A DNA stretch of 64,000 nt, from contig NZ_QPIB01000007.1 of assembly GCF_003671765.1 (NCBI RefSeq), positions 317,536-381,535 of the forward strand, read 5' to 3'. The notes beneath the pieces were generated by a model. It searched no databases and was not told the DNA's origin. It saw only the letters and a program-made list of their open reading frames with translations. The translations under genes and the position numbers were made by a program. The stretch's first letter is position 1. Every line of letters starts with the position of its first letter. The stretch is from Xenophilus sp. E41. Lineage in GTDB: Bacteria; Pseudomonadota; Gammaproteobacteria; Burkholderiales; Burkholderiaceae_C. Below, one piece after another: positions 37,493 to 47,113 of the stretch.

Positions 37493-38665
37493 GTGTCCAA
37501 AAGTACTAATTGCGGATGCGGTTGGGGGCCCAGATTGGAACGAACTTCTACATTTTTTGCGATCGGCTTGACGGCGGCGGCTCTGGTTCTCCAGGGCTGC
37601 GCGGCCATCGGACCGGGTTTTGACTCCACCAAGGTGGCGCTTCCGCCGCCGCTGCCAGCGGCCGACGAAGGCACGCCACCGGAGGGCGCGCTTCGAGAGA
37701 TCGACGCCGAACTCGTGGCCCGCATGAGGGCCCGGCAGCCGACGACGATCAGCGCCGACGTGCAGGCCCTGCTCGGCACTCCGGAGAAATACCGCATCGG
37801 CGCGGGTGACGTGATAGGGATCACGGTCTTCGACCATCCCGAACTGGTCTCCAGCGCGATCCCGGCCACGACCGTGGCCGACCCGGCCAGCGTGTCGCCC
37901 GCGCCCGGCTTCATCGTCTCGGACACGGGGCAGCTCGCCTTTCCCTACGCCGGCACCCTGAAGGTCGAGGGCATGACGGTGCAGGAACTCGAGGACACGC
38001 TGACCCGTCGACTGACCAAGGTCTTCCGCGAGCCCCAGGTGAGCGTCCGCGTCTCGGCTTTCCGGAGCAAGCGCGCCTACGTCGAGGGCGAGGTCAAGAA
38101 CCCCGGCCTGCAGGTCTTCACCGACATTCCCATGACCCTGCCGGAGGCGATCAACCGCGCCGGCGGCATCCTGCCGACGGGCGATCGCTCCTTCGTCACG
38201 CTCACGCGCGGCAACAAGACGACCAACATCGACCTGATGCAGATGGCCGAGGTCGGGGTCGACCCGACGCGCATTCCGCTGCGCAACGGCGACATGGTCA
38301 TGGTGCGCAACCGCGAGGACCGCAAGATCTTCGTGATGGGCGAGGTGCTGCGTCCGTCGGCCATCCTGATGCGCAACGGGCGCCTGAGCCTGAACGACGC
38401 GCTGGGCGAAGCCGGTGGCGTCGACCTGGGCACGGCGAACCCGCGGCAGATCTACGTGGTGCGCAATCAGCCGGGAGGTGGCCAGACGGTCTTCCACCTC
38501 GACGCGCGCACCGCCACGGCGCTGGCACTGGCGGACACCTTCCCGCTCGAGCCCAAGGACGTGGTGTACGTCGACCCGGTCGCGCTGGTGCGCTGGAACC
38601 GCATCGTGACGCTGATCCTGCCGTCGGCCACGACCGCCAACACCATCCGCGCCACCTACAAGTAG
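37493..38665 (+). CDS. wza: Wza-like polysaccharide export lipoprotein
   Basis: 390 aa from GTG 37493. This is the outer-membrane exporter for capsule or exopolysaccharide. A signal peptide ends in the lipobox LQGC. The Poly_export domain follows (YRIGAGDVIGITVFDHPEL) with SLBB-type repeats (RAYVEGEVKNPGLQ; KIFVMGEVLRPSAI), ending in RWNRIVTLILPS. If the promoter at 37457-37485 is right, the GTG would be leaderless. An in-frame TTG at 37535 would then give a more usual 21-residue signal peptide before the lipobox cysteine. wzb follows after seven bases. Confidence 0.92.
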   Translation: MSKSTNCGCGWGPRLERTSTFFAIGLTAAALVLQGCAAIGPGFDSTKVALPPPLPAADEGTPPEGALREIDAELVARMRARQPTTISADVQALLGTPEKYRIGAGDVIGITVFDHPELVSSAIPATTVADPASVSPAPGFIVSDTGQLAFPYAGTLKVEGMTVQELEDTLTRRLTKVFREPQVSVRVSAFRSKRAYVEGEVKNPGLQVFTDIPMTLPEAINRAGGILPTGDRSFVTLTRGNKTTNIDLMQMAEVGVDPTRIPLRNGDMVMVRNREDRKIFVMGEVLRPSAILMRNGRLSLNDALGEAGGVDLGTANPRQIYVVRNQPGGGQTVFHLDARTATALALADTFPLEPKDVVYVDPVALVRWNRIVTLILPSATTANTIRATYK

Positions 38666-38672
38666 GCCAGCG

Positions 38673-39119
38673 GTGTCCATCCGGCGGATCCTCATCGTGT
38701 GCACAGGCAACATCTGCCGCAGCCCCATGGCCGAGCGCGTGATGCGCGAAGCGCTGCCGGGCTTCGAGGTGTCGTCGGCGGGCACGCACGCCCTCGTCGG
38801 GGTGGGCGCCGACGACACCGCCCGTGCGTTGATGCGGGAGCGCGGCCTGCCGATCGACGCGCATCGCGCACGCCAGCTGGACGCCCGCCTCTGCCATGAG
38901 GCGGACCTGGTCCTGGTGATGGAAAGCGCCCAGCGGCAGTGGATCCAGCAACGGCATCCGGAGAGCACCGGCAAGGTGTTCCGTCTGACCGAGCAGTTGC
39001 GGGTCGACGTGCCCGACCCCTACCGGCGAACGCTGGCCTCCTTCCAGACCGCGCTGGCCCTGATCGACCAAGGGGCCCAGGCCTGGGCCGAACGAATCTC
39101 CAGAGTGACCCCATCATGA
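38673..39119 (+). CDS. wzb: low-molecular-weight protein-tyrosine phosphatase, Wzb-like
   Basis: 148 aa with a GTG start. VCTGNICRSP (residues 9-18) is the CX5R phosphatase loop and DVPDPY near residue 111 provides the general acid. It dephosphorylates the tyrosine kinase Wzc, which is encoded next with a four-base overlap. The cycle is needed for chain-length control and export. Confidence 0.94.
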   Translation: MSIRRILIVCTGNICRSPMAERVMREALPGFEVSSAGTHALVGVGADDTARALMRERGLPIDAHRARQLDARLCHEADLVLVMESAQRQWIQQRHPESTGKVFRLTEQLRVDVPDPYRRTLASFQTALALIDQGAQAWAERISRVTPS

Positions 39120-41389
39120 AGTCATCGACCGCTACCCCTCCCACTTCTTCCTTTGGTTCCGGCTTTCAGGGCGGCACCGACGGCGAGGAAGTCGAACTCG
39201 GCCACTACATCGATGTCGTCGTCGCCAACCGATGGCTGATCGCCTTCGTGACGCTGGTGGTCCTGGCCTGCGGTGTCGCCTACGCCTACCTCACGCGGCC
39301 GGTCTACGAGGCCAACCTGCTGGTGCAGGTTGAGGACAGCGAGGCCAGCGCCAGCAAGAGCTTCCTGGGCGAGGCGAGTGCGCTGTTCGACGTCAAGACG
39401 CAAGCCAGCGCCGAGATCGAGATCATGCGCTCGCGCATGATCGTGGGCAGCGCCGTCGAAGCCACGCATCTGTACATCGACGCGCACCCGCGTTATGTGC
39501 CGCTGATCGGCGGCTGGCTGTCGCGTCGCGCCACCGGACTCTCCGATCCCGGCTTCCTCGGCTTCGGCGGCTACACCTCGGGCACCGAACGCATCGACGT
39601 GAGCCGTTTCAATGTGCCGCCCGCGTTCGAGAGCACGCCCTTCATCCTCACGGCGCAGGAGGGTGGCCGCTATTCGCTTTCGCACAAGGGCCTGAGCGAG
39701 CCGATGGAGGGAAGCGTCGGCCAGCTGCTCCAGACCACGCTCCAACCCAGCGGCAGGAAGATCGAACTGATGGTCGATCGCCTCGAGGGCAAGCCGGGCG
39801 CGCAGTTCGTGCTCACGCGCGCGCCGACGCTGGCCACCGTCGAGGGCCTGCAGGGCCAGCTTGTCCTGGCCGAGCGCGGCCGTCAGTCGGGCGTCATCAG
39901 CGCCACGCTGCAGGACACCGATCCGGAGCGGCTGACGCGCGTGCTGAACGCCATCGGCTCGCAGTACGTGAACCAGAACATCGAACGCAAGGCGGCCGAG
40001 GCGCAGAAGACGCTCGCCTTCCTGGACGTGCAGCTGCCGCTGTACAAGAAGCAGCTGGAACAGTCCGAGGAGATCTACAACCGCTACCGCAACCAGAAGG
40101 GGACGGTCGCCTTCGACGAGGAAGCGAAGCTGATCCTCACCAACTCCGTTGAACTGCAGACCAAGCTGCTCGAGGCGCAGCAGAAGCGCCGCGAACTCGA
40201 GAGCCGCTTCACCGCCGCCCACCCGACGGTTCAGACGCTCGACGCACAGATCGCTGCCTACTCGCGCCAGATCGGCGAGATCCAGAACCGGATCAAGGGC
40301 CTGCCTGCCGTGCAGCAGGACGCCGTCCGGATGGAGCGTGAGGTGCGCGTGAACACGGGCCTCTACCAATCCCTGCTGAACCAGGCCCTTCAACTGCGGC
40401 TGGTCAAGGAAGGCAAGGTGGGCACGGTGCGCCTGCTCGACGCCGCCGCGCAGCCCGAGGTGCCGATCAAGCCCAACCGCCGCCTGATCGTGCTGGCCTC
40501 GCTCGGTGCCGGCCTGGTGGCGGGCCTCCTGCTGGCGCTGCTGCGCAGCGCCCTGGTGGAGCAGCGCCTGCGCGATCCGCACGAGGTCGAGGAGAACATC
40601 CACCTGCCGGTGTTCTCGTCCATCCCCCACAGCAAGGTGCAGACGTCGATCGGTCAGCGTCGCCTCACCGGCGCCACGGGCGTGCGCTTGCTGGCCGTCG
40701 AACAGCCCGACGAGCCCGCGGTCGAAAGCCTGCGCAGCCTGCGCACCGCGATGCAGTTCGCCATGCTCGAGTCGCCGAACAACCGCGTCATGATCACCGG
40801 CCCGACCCCGGGGGTGGGCAAGAGCTTCGTGACGGCGAACTTTGCGGCGCTGATGGCGGCGGCCGGCAAGAAGACATTGCTGATCGATGCCGACCTGCGG
40901 CGCGGCCACCTGCACCAGTACCTGGGCCTGCAGCGGCACGGCGGCCTGTCCGAACTCATCGCGGGAAGCCTGACGATCCAGCAGACCGTCCACCGCGACG
41001 TGGTGCAGAGCCTCGACTTCCTGGCCACCGGCCAGCTGCCGCCCAACCCGGGGGAGCTGCTGACCTCGGCATCCTTCCACAGCGTGCTCGAACGCATGTC
41101 GGAACAGTACGACCTCGTGGTCATCGACACGCCGCCGGTGCTGGTGGCCTCGGACGCGACCACCATCGCCGCCCAGGCCGGGACGGTGCTGCTGGTGGCG
41201 CGGGCGGCGGTGTCCACGATGGGCGAACTGCGCGAGAGCACCCGCCGCCTGTCGCTCGGCGGCAAGGTGGCCAGCGGTGTGCTGCTCAACGGCATGGAGG
41301 CCAAGCGCCGGAACTTCAGCACCTACAAGTACGGGCGCTACCGCTACACCAACTACAACTACGAGAGCATCCTGCCGGACGAGCAGTGA
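39116..41389 (+). CDS. wzc: Wzc-like polysaccharide co-polymerase and tyrosine autokinase
   Basis: 757 aa, the usual length. The N-terminal Wzz domain sits between two membrane helices (about 42-62 and 462-482), with long coiled coils near 300-400. The cytoplasmic BY-kinase domain has Walker A GPTPGVGKS, Walker A' LLIDADLRRG and Walker B VVIDTPPV. The C-terminal tail (FSTYKYGRYRYTNYNYES) holds six tyrosines for autophosphorylation. It controls polymer length together with Wzb and the outer-membrane Wza. A strong terminator follows. Confidence 0.95.
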   Translation: MKSSTATPPTSSFGSGFQGGTDGEEVELGHYIDVVVANRWLIAFVTLVVLACGVAYAYLTRPVYEANLLVQVEDSEASASKSFLGEASALFDVKTQASAEIEIMRSRMIVGSAVEATHLYIDAHPRYVPLIGGWLSRRATGLSDPGFLGFGGYTSGTERIDVSRFNVPPAFESTPFILTAQEGGRYSLSHKGLSEPMEGSVGQLLQTTLQPSGRKIELMVDRLEGKPGAQFVLTRAPTLATVEGLQGQLVLAERGRQSGVISATLQDTDPERLTRVLNAIGSQYVNQNIERKAAEAQKTLAFLDVQLPLYKKQLEQSEEIYNRYRNQKGTVAFDEEAKLILTNSVELQTKLLEAQQKRRELESRFTAAHPTVQTLDAQIAAYSRQIGEIQNRIKGLPAVQQDAVRMEREVRVNTGLYQSLLNQALQLRLVKEGKVGTVRLLDAAAQPEVPIKPNRRLIVLASLGAGLVAGLLLALLRSALVEQRLRDPHEVEENIHLPVFSSIPHSKVQTSIGQRRLTGATGVRLLAVEQPDEPAVESLRSLRTAMQFAMLESPNNRVMITGPTPGVGKSFVTANFAALMAAAGKKTLLIDADLRRGHLHQYLGLQRHGGLSELIAGSLTIQQTVHRDVVQSLDFLATGQLPPNPGELLTSASFHSVLERMSEQYDLVVIDTPPVLVASDATTIAAQAGTVLLVARAAVSTMGELRESTRRLSLGGKVASGVLLNGMEAKRRNFSTYKYGRYRYTNYNYESILPDEQ

Positions 41390-41397
41390 GCAAAAAG

Positions 41398-41430
41398 AAG
41401 AAAGGCGCCGCAAGGCGCCTTTCTTTTTTG
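41398..41430 (+). terminator. rho-independent terminator behind wzc
   Basis: Twelve-base perfect stem AAGAAAGGCGCC / GGCGCCTTTCTT with loop GCAA, then a T run. It lies between converging operons; the A-rich left flank lets it work on both strands. Confidence 0.9.
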
Positions 41431-41474
41431 GGCTGCGGCGCTACGCGAGGCGGCGCGCCGGTGCGGCCGTCGGG

Positions 41475-42734
41475 TCAGGAGGTGCGCACGCGCTCTGCGG
41501 CGGCGTTGGCGCCGTGCTTCACCACACGCTCGAGCGCCGACTCGAAGCGCCGGAGCACCGCGCCCTGGTCAAGGTGCTCCTCGGCGTAGGCGCGTGCGGC
41601 CAGCCCGAACTGCGCGCGCAGCTCGGGGGCCGACGCCAGCGTGCGGATGGCGTTCACGAGCGCCTCGGGGTCTTCCGGCGGCACCACCACGCCGCACCGC
41701 GACACCACGGTGGCCAGTTCGGTGCCTTCGTGCGCGGTGGCGATCACCGGCCGGCCGCTGCTGAGCATCCCGGTGAGCTTGGACGGCATCACCAGGTCGG
41801 CGGCATCGGCACGCTGCGGCAGCAGATGGATGTCGGCCATCCCCAGCAGGTCCCCCAGTGCCTCGACCGGCTGCAGGTTCATAAAGCTCACCCGCGGCAG
41901 TCCGGCGCAGCGCGCCTCCAGCGTCTCGCGCGCGGGCCCCGAGCCGCAGAAGACGAAATGGATGTCGTCGCGCTCGCGCAGTGCGAGTGCGCAGTCGCCC
42001 AGGATCTCGAGGCCCTGCTTGCCGCCCATGTTGCCGGAGTACAGCGCGACGACCTGGTCGTCGCGGATGCCCAGTTGTTCGCGGAAGCGGCTCCTGCGCT
42101 CGAGCGGCCGGATGGCGGTGATGTCCGCCCAGTTGGGCAAGGACACCAGGCGGGCATCGGCCACGCCCTTGCTGCGCGCCCGTTCCATCATGCGCTGCGA
42201 GATCGTCGACACGCGCGTGAAGCGCCCCATCAGCCAGCGCTCCAGGGCCAGCACGGCCCGCTTGGAGCGCTCGCCCTTCAGCACGCCCAGTGCGAAGGCC
42301 GCATCGACCTCGTAGTCCTGGATGTGCAGCCACGAGGCCGCACCGCGCAGGCGGCAGAACGCCAGCGCGGCAGGTGTGCAGAACAGCGGCGGCTCGGTGA
42401 CCCAGACCACGTCGGGCTTCCAGCGCCATTGCGTGAACAGCAGGGGCGCGCTGGTGAGCGCGAAGCTCGCCAGGTGGACCAGCCGCTTGAGGCCGGACAC
42501 CTTGCGCGGCACCCACAAGGGCGCACGCAGCACGGTCACGCCGTTGCGCTGCTCGCGCAGGTATCGCCCGGCGCGGTAGGGCGCCTGGACTTCCCATTCG
42601 GGGTAGTAGGGCGGCGCGGTGATCACCCGCACCTCGTGCCCTGCCGCGGCGAGCCATTCCGCCATTTCCCCCGAGTACTTGCCGATGCCGGTCAGCTCAG
42701 GGGCGTAGTTGATGCCGTAGATCAGGATCTTCAT
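41475..42734 (-). CDS. wcaI: WcaI-like glycosyltransferase
   Basis: 419 aa GT4-fold enzyme. MKILIYGINYAPELTGIGKY with GEMAEWLAAAGHEV is the WcaI-type N-terminus. The C-terminal domain has YSGNMGGKQGLEIL, FCGSGPARE and MPSKLTGMLSSGRPVIA for nucleotide-sugar binding. It adds a sugar to the lipid-linked repeat unit on the cytoplasmic side. It is the last gene of the leftward arm and overlaps the acetyltransferase gene by four bases. Which sugar is added cannot be told. Confidence 0.9.
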   Translation of the reverse strand: MKILIYGINYAPELTGIGKYSGEMAEWLAAAGHEVRVITAPPYYPEWEVQAPYRAGRYLREQRNGVTVLRAPLWVPRKVSGLKRLVHLASFALTSAPLLFTQWRWKPDVVWVTEPPLFCTPAALAFCRLRGAASWLHIQDYEVDAAFALGVLKGERSKRAVLALERWLMGRFTRVSTISQRMMERARSKGVADARLVSLPNWADITAIRPLERRSRFREQLGIRDDQVVALYSGNMGGKQGLEILGDCALALRERDDIHFVFCGSGPARETLEARCAGLPRVSFMNLQPVEALGDLLGMADIHLLPQRADAADLVMPSKLTGMLSSGRPVIATAHEGTELATVVSRCGVVVPPEDPEALVNAIRTLASAPELRAQFGLAARAYAEEHLDQGAVLRRFESALERVVKHGANAAAERVRTS

Positions 42735-43303
42735 GCAGCGTCGGTGCGAAGCACGCGCTTCTTGATGGGCGTTGCGGGATTGCCGGTGTAGATGGTCCAG
42801 GGCTCGGCGTCGCGCATGAGCACGGTGCGCGCTCCGATCACGCTGCCTTCGCCCACGCAGACGCCCGGGCCGATGAAGGCTTCGGCCGCCACCCAGGCTT
42901 GGTCGCCGATGCGGATGGGCCGCGCCACCAGCTGGAAATTCGGATCACGCACGTCGTGCGTGCCGGCGCACAGGTGCGCGCGCTGCGAAACCACGACGCG
43001 CTCGCCCAACGATATGGGCGCCATGCAGTAGCAGATGACACCGGGGCCGATGCAGGCGTGGGCCTTCATCTCGAGCAGCGGCGGATACCAGATCCTGGCG
43101 GACCCGTAGACACGCGCCGTCGGATGCACACGCGCGCCGAAGAGCGAGAGCAACATCCGGCGCCAGGCGTGCAGCGGCGGTGGCGTCCACGACGCCAAGC
43201 ACAGCCAGGTGATGCCCCAGCAGGCGCGGAACAGGCGGTGGCTCAGGCTGAAGGTGGGGCCGCCCTCCAGCGGCTTGCTCATGCGTGCGTCCAGCAGGCT
43301 CAT
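42731..43303 (-). CDS. wcaF: WcaF-like acetyltransferase (left-handed beta helix)
   Basis: 190 aa. The N-terminal segment FSLSHRLFRACWGITWLCLASWTPPPLHAWRRM is replaced here by key parts only: the FRACWGITW and HAWRRMLLSLFGA motifs are typical of the WcaF/WbbJ group. Hexapeptide-repeat sequence follows (ARVYGSARIWYPP, ACIGPGVICYC, AFIGPGVCVGEGSVIGARTVL). It O-acetylates a sugar of the polymer unit. ATG 43303 overlaps the stop of the preceding glycosyltransferase (ATGA). Confidence 0.88.
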   Translation of the reverse strand: MSLLDARMSKPLEGGPTFSLSHRLFRACWGITWLCLASWTPPPLHAWRRMLLSLFGARVHPTARVYGSARIWYPPLLEMKAHACIGPGVICYCMAPISLGERVVVSQRAHLCAGTHDVRDPNFQLVARPIRIGDQAWVAAEAFIGPGVCVGEGSVIGARTVLMRDAEPWTIYTGNPATPIKKRVLRTDAA

Positions 43304-44496
43304 GGCGTCACGCCCATCAGGCGGCTGTCGGGTACTCGCGCGGACTCGAGCTGGCTGCCGATCAGGCTCGCCAGGTGCGCTGCCGCCGCGTCGATGCGAA
43401 AGCGCTTCTCGAAGCTTTGTCTTGCGGCGAGCGATGCGCGCCTGCGCTCGTCGTCGGAAGCCTGGAACCACTGGCGCAGCGCACCGAGCGTGCCCTCCAC
43501 CGTGTCGTTGCCCACCCAGCCGGCACCGTCGTCGGCGATCTCCCGCCAGATATTGACCTTGTCGGAGATGGCGACGGGACGGCCGCAAGCCAGTGCCTCC
43601 GCCACGGCGATGCCGAAGTTCTCCTGGTGGGAAGGCAGGCAGAAGAGTTCAGACGCGTAGAAGGCGCCCCACTTCAGGTCGCCGGTCAGCATGCCGGTCC
43701 AGGTGATGCGCTCGGAGATACCGGCCTTGCCGGCCAGTTGCCGAAGCTGGGCCAGCCAGGCCTCCTCGCCCGGGCCGGCCATCACGAGGTGCAGGCGCTG
43801 GTCGTCCCGCGCCAGTTCGGCGAAGGCCTGGATCAGCAGATCGCATCCCTTCTTTTCCTGGATGCGTCCGAGGAACAGATACAGTCGCTTGTCCGCCAGG
43901 CCGGGAAACTGGTCGTGGAAGGCCTGCCGCAGGTTGCCGGCGTCGGCCGGCACATCGGCGGTGCCGAAGGCCGTCACCAGTTCCTGCCGCGGCCGGTAGA
44001 GCCAGAAGGACTCGCGTGCCAGGCGCCGTTCTTCCTCGCAGGTGAACAGGACGGCGCGCGCGTCGCGCAGCACCCTGTATTCGGCCCAGGGCCAGTACAG
44101 CCACTTCTTGAGATGCTTGAGGGGGTAGGCCCGCTTGAACCAGGGGTCGAGCATGCCGTGCGTGAAAACGAAATACGGCACGTCGCCGCCTGCCAGGGCG
44201 CGCCAGGCGCCGAGGCCGGGGTACTGCCAGAGGCCGTCGACCACGACGGCATCGAAGCGGGAGGCGTTCTGCTCGAGCCAGGGCTTCAGGTCGGGCGAAT
44301 AGCGGAAATGGCCGCGACCGCCCAGGGCATGGACGGCCACCGGGTAGTCCCGGATCCAGGGCTCGCCGGGGTCGTCCAGCGACACGACCTCGACCGAATG
44401 GCCGAGCCGCAGGAGTTCGGCGTCCAGCCGGCGGGCGGCTTCTGCCGGGCCGCCGGAACGTCGATCGATGCTGGGGATGATGCGCAGCAGGCGCAT
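43300..44496 (-). CDS. glycosyltransferase family 4 protein
   Basis: 398 aa, two Rossmann domains. RIIPSIDRRSGGPAEAARRL at the start, FLGRIQEKKGCDLLIQAF as the GT4 hinge, and SHQENFGIAVAEALACGRPV as the E-x7-E donor-binding motif. It probably builds the exopolysaccharide repeat unit. ATG 44496 is chosen because the N-terminal beta strand starts at once; the longer frame upstream is a run-on across the polymerase gene. The sugar specificity is unknown. Confidence 0.88.
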   Translation of the reverse strand: MRLLRIIPSIDRRSGGPAEAARRLDAELLRLGHSVEVVSLDDPGEPWIRDYPVAVHALGGRGHFRYSPDLKPWLEQNASRFDAVVVDGLWQYPGLGAWRALAGGDVPYFVFTHGMLDPWFKRAYPLKHLKKWLYWPWAEYRVLRDARAVLFTCEEERRLARESFWLYRPRQELVTAFGTADVPADAGNLRQAFHDQFPGLADKRLYLFLGRIQEKKGCDLLIQAFAELARDDQRLHLVMAGPGEEAWLAQLRQLAGKAGISERITWTGMLTGDLKWGAFYASELFCLPSHQENFGIAVAEALACGRPVAISDKVNIWREIADDGAGWVGNDTVEGTLGALRQWFQASDDERRRASLAARQSFEKRFRIDAAAAHLASLIGSQLESARVPDSRLMGVTP

Positions 44497-44516
44497 GGGG
44501 GAAGGAAGCGAATGAC

Positions 44517-45923
44517 TCAAGCGGCGCGCTCCAGGGCCCAGGCCGGGGCGATGGGCGCGACGGCTGGACGAGGCTGGCTCCGGGCCGGCACCGCGAGCGG
44601 CAGATAGCGAAGCGCCAGCAAGGCCTGGGCGAACAGCAGGCCGGTGGCCACGTTCACGGTCAGCTGGCCGATCGTGGACCATGTCATCAGCGCGATTGCC
44701 AATGTCAGCCACACCAGCAGCGGTGCCGAAGAGCGGATGCGCACCGAGGTCCGCCAGGCGGCCCACATGCCGACCGCGATCACGGCGAGCTTCAGCACGA
44801 TGAAGAGCACGCCGATCACGCCGCCTTCCAGCAGGATGCGCGCCGATTCGGTTTCGGCCAGCATGAAGCTGCGCTCGCCCGACTCGAAGTAGCTCGCCAG
44901 GTTGGAACCCTTGCCCAGTCCGGCGCCCAGCCAGGTGATCTGGCTGTAGGTTTCGGGCTCCCCGGCCAGCATGGCGAGGATGCGCTCGCCGAGGTCTTCG
45001 GTCTGCGATGCGTTCTCGAAGCGCTCCTGCGTGGCCACCAGGGCGCCGCTGAACAGAATGGCCGCGCCGGCCATGAGCGACACCGTGAGGATCACGCCCA
45101 TGGCCGCATAGACCTTGCCCACGCCGCGCGAGAACCACAGGGACCCGAGCAGGGAGACGCCCAGCAGCCCGACGTAGAACAGCACGGCGGCACGCGAGCC
45201 GCTCAGGATCGAGCCGACGAGCAGGGCGATGAAGGCCAGGATGAACATCAGCCGCGCGCGCCCGCTCCGGCGGGACAGCTGGCGATAGCAGAACAGCGCG
45301 GAGATCCCCATCGCGAGGAAGGTGGTGAAGCCCAGCGTGAAGCTGAAGGTGCCGGTCGGACGCACGACGCCGGCGACCACCACGAAGATGTCCCGCACGT
45401 CGGTGTCGATCTGGGTGTTGATGAAGGCGCCCGGCGGCGAACCCTGCTGGAGCACGACCAGCGGAATCATCAGGATCAGCAGCGCGAGCATGACCCACAG
45501 GCTGCGGCGATAGTCTTCGAGCGTCATCGACACCGCGGCCGCATAGCCGAACCAGAAGTACAGCAGCCAGAAGCGCAGCCCGATCACCAGGATGGCAGGG
45601 GAGAACTGGTTGATGATGAGCTGAACGAATCCCCAGAGGATCAGCACCCCGGTCCACACGAGCAGCAGCTGCGCCGGCAGCCGGCGAAAGTTCAGGGCCC
45701 CGGTGCGCAGCGCATACCAGACGGTGTAGATCGCCAGCAGGTCGCGCAGCAGCACCAGCGGGAGCGTCAGCGAATTGGAGACCCATTTCCGGAGCGCGCC
45801 TTCGAGCACCATGACGAGGAGCACGGAAATGAACAACGTCCCCGCCCGGCTGGGGCGCCCCGCCCGGGCTTCGGCCGCGCTGCGCGCAGGGAGGGTCGCG
45901 TTGGAATGGGCCGGTGGATTCAT
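44517..45923 (-). CDS. O-antigen-ligase/polymerase-like membrane protein (probable Wzy)
   Basis: 468 aa with about eleven hydrophobic segments. The large periplasmic loop near residues 280-345 (ATQERFENASQTEDLGERI, then WLGAGLGKGSNLASYF) is typical of Wzy_C/O-antigen ligase proteins. It would polymerise flipped repeat units in the periplasm, working with Wzc. It lies between glycosyltransferase genes and overlaps the one upstream by four bases. It is the only polymerase candidate in the locus. Confidence 0.85.
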   Translation of the reverse strand: MNPPAHSNATLPARSAAEARAGRPSRAGTLFISVLLVMVLEGALRKWVSNSLTLPLVLLRDLLAIYTVWYALRTGALNFRRLPAQLLLVWTGVLILWGFVQLIINQFSPAILVIGLRFWLLYFWFGYAAAVSMTLEDYRRSLWVMLALLILMIPLVVLQQGSPPGAFINTQIDTDVRDIFVVVAGVVRPTGTFSFTLGFTTFLAMGISALFCYRQLSRRSGRARLMFILAFIALLVGSILSGSRAAVLFYVGLLGVSLLGSLWFSRGVGKVYAAMGVILTVSLMAGAAILFSGALVATQERFENASQTEDLGERILAMLAGEPETYSQITWLGAGLGKGSNLASYFESGERSFMLAETESARILLEGGVIGVLFIVLKLAVIAVGMWAAWRTSVRIRSSAPLLVWLTLAIALMTWSTIGQLTVNVATGLLFAQALLALRYLPLAVPARSQPRPAVAPIAPAWALERAA

Positions 45924-47113
45924 GTCAGCACCCGTTCGGTGAACACATCGCGCACCCGCTGGCGGTAGCTTTGCCAGGTGAAGTCCTGGGCGGCACGCAG
46001 GGCTGCCGCCCGGGCCGCGCGCATTTCGGGCACCGAGAGGGCCAGCGCGCGCACCTGCGCGTAGAGGGCCTCCGCGGTCGGCTCCACCACCCAGCCGCTG
46101 CCAGGATGCTTTTCGATGATCGCCTTGGCGCCGGTCTGGGTCGAGACCAGCGCCGGCGTGCCGCTGGCCATCGATTCGGCCACGACCATGCCGAAGGAGT
46201 CGAAGCGCGAGGGCAGCAGCAGGCAGTCTGCCCCTGCCAGCACCGAATACAGCTGCGCCTGTGGCACGCTGGGCTGGTAGGTGGTGCCGGGCAGGGCCAT
46301 CACCTGTTCGAGGAGTTCGGGGAAGGCCACGCCGCCGACGAAATGCAGTTCGTACGGAATCTGCTCTTGGTGCAGACGGCGGAAGGCGTCGATGATGAGG
46401 TCGACCGACTTGCGGTAGCTCATCACGCCGGCGAAGACGAAGCGGGGCTTCTCGTGGACCGTGAAGGGAGGCGGGCGGTCCGTGGGCAGCTCCGCGCCGA
46501 GCAGCAGCGGGAAGACCTTTTCGGGTGGCACGCCGTTGTCGGTGTAGCTGTCGGCGGCCAGGGGAGAGCAGGTGAGGATGAGGTCGGCGAGTTCGACTTC
46601 CTCGTCCCTCTGGCGGTAGATCTCGGGGGTGAACGGCGTGCGCGGGATCTCCATCAGCTGCTCGCCAGCCACGTGGTGCAGCGAGGGCGCGTCGAGGACG
46701 CAGGTCGCCCCGATGGCCTTGGCGGCGCGGAAGGTCTCCAGGGCAGCGCTCTCGTAGGCCACGACGACCTTCGGCCGGATGGTGCGGATCTGCCGCGCGA
46801 TCCATCGGTCGTATGCATGCTGCATGCGAAAGAAGAAGTCCCCCTTCTGGTAGGGCAGCGGCAGGGATTTGCCGACCCGCCAGAGGATCTGGAAGCGCGA
46901 TGGATGGTGGCGCAGCTCGCGCGGGATGGGCACGCGCCGCACCCGTTCCTTGTAGTAGCGCGGCAGCCAGGGCGAGATCTCGCTCTCGTCGGTGCAGACC
47001 GGAACGCCCGACCAGAAGGCCTTGAGCATCCCGCCCTCGTGCAGGGCCAGTGCAAGCTGTTGCGCGTGCTGCAGGCCGAACTGGCTCACGAAAACCGAAC
47101 CCGGGGCCGTCAT
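45920..47113 (-). CDS. glycosyltransferase family 4 protein
   Basis: 397 aa. The N-terminal domain has SQFGLQHAQQLALALHEGG. The C-terminal domain holds FAGVMSYRKSVDLIIDAFRR and SRFDSFGMVVAESMASGTPA, the GT4 donor-binding E-x7-E region. It is coupled to Wzy downstream and to the next glycosyltransferase upstream by four-base overlaps. The sugar transferred is unknown. Confidence 0.88.
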   Translation of the reverse strand: MTAPGSVFVSQFGLQHAQQLALALHEGGMLKAFWSGVPVCTDESEISPWLPRYYKERVRRVPIPRELRHHPSRFQILWRVGKSLPLPYQKGDFFFRMQHAYDRWIARQIRTIRPKVVVAYESAALETFRAAKAIGATCVLDAPSLHHVAGEQLMEIPRTPFTPEIYRQRDEEVELADLILTCSPLAADSYTDNGVPPEKVFPLLLGAELPTDRPPPFTVHEKPRFVFAGVMSYRKSVDLIIDAFRRLHQEQIPYELHFVGGVAFPELLEQVMALPGTTYQPSVPQAQLYSVLAGADCLLLPSRFDSFGMVVAESMASGTPALVSTQTGAKAIIEKHPGSGWVVEPTAEALYAQVRALALSVPEMRAARAAALRAAQDFTWQSYRQRVRDVFTERVLT

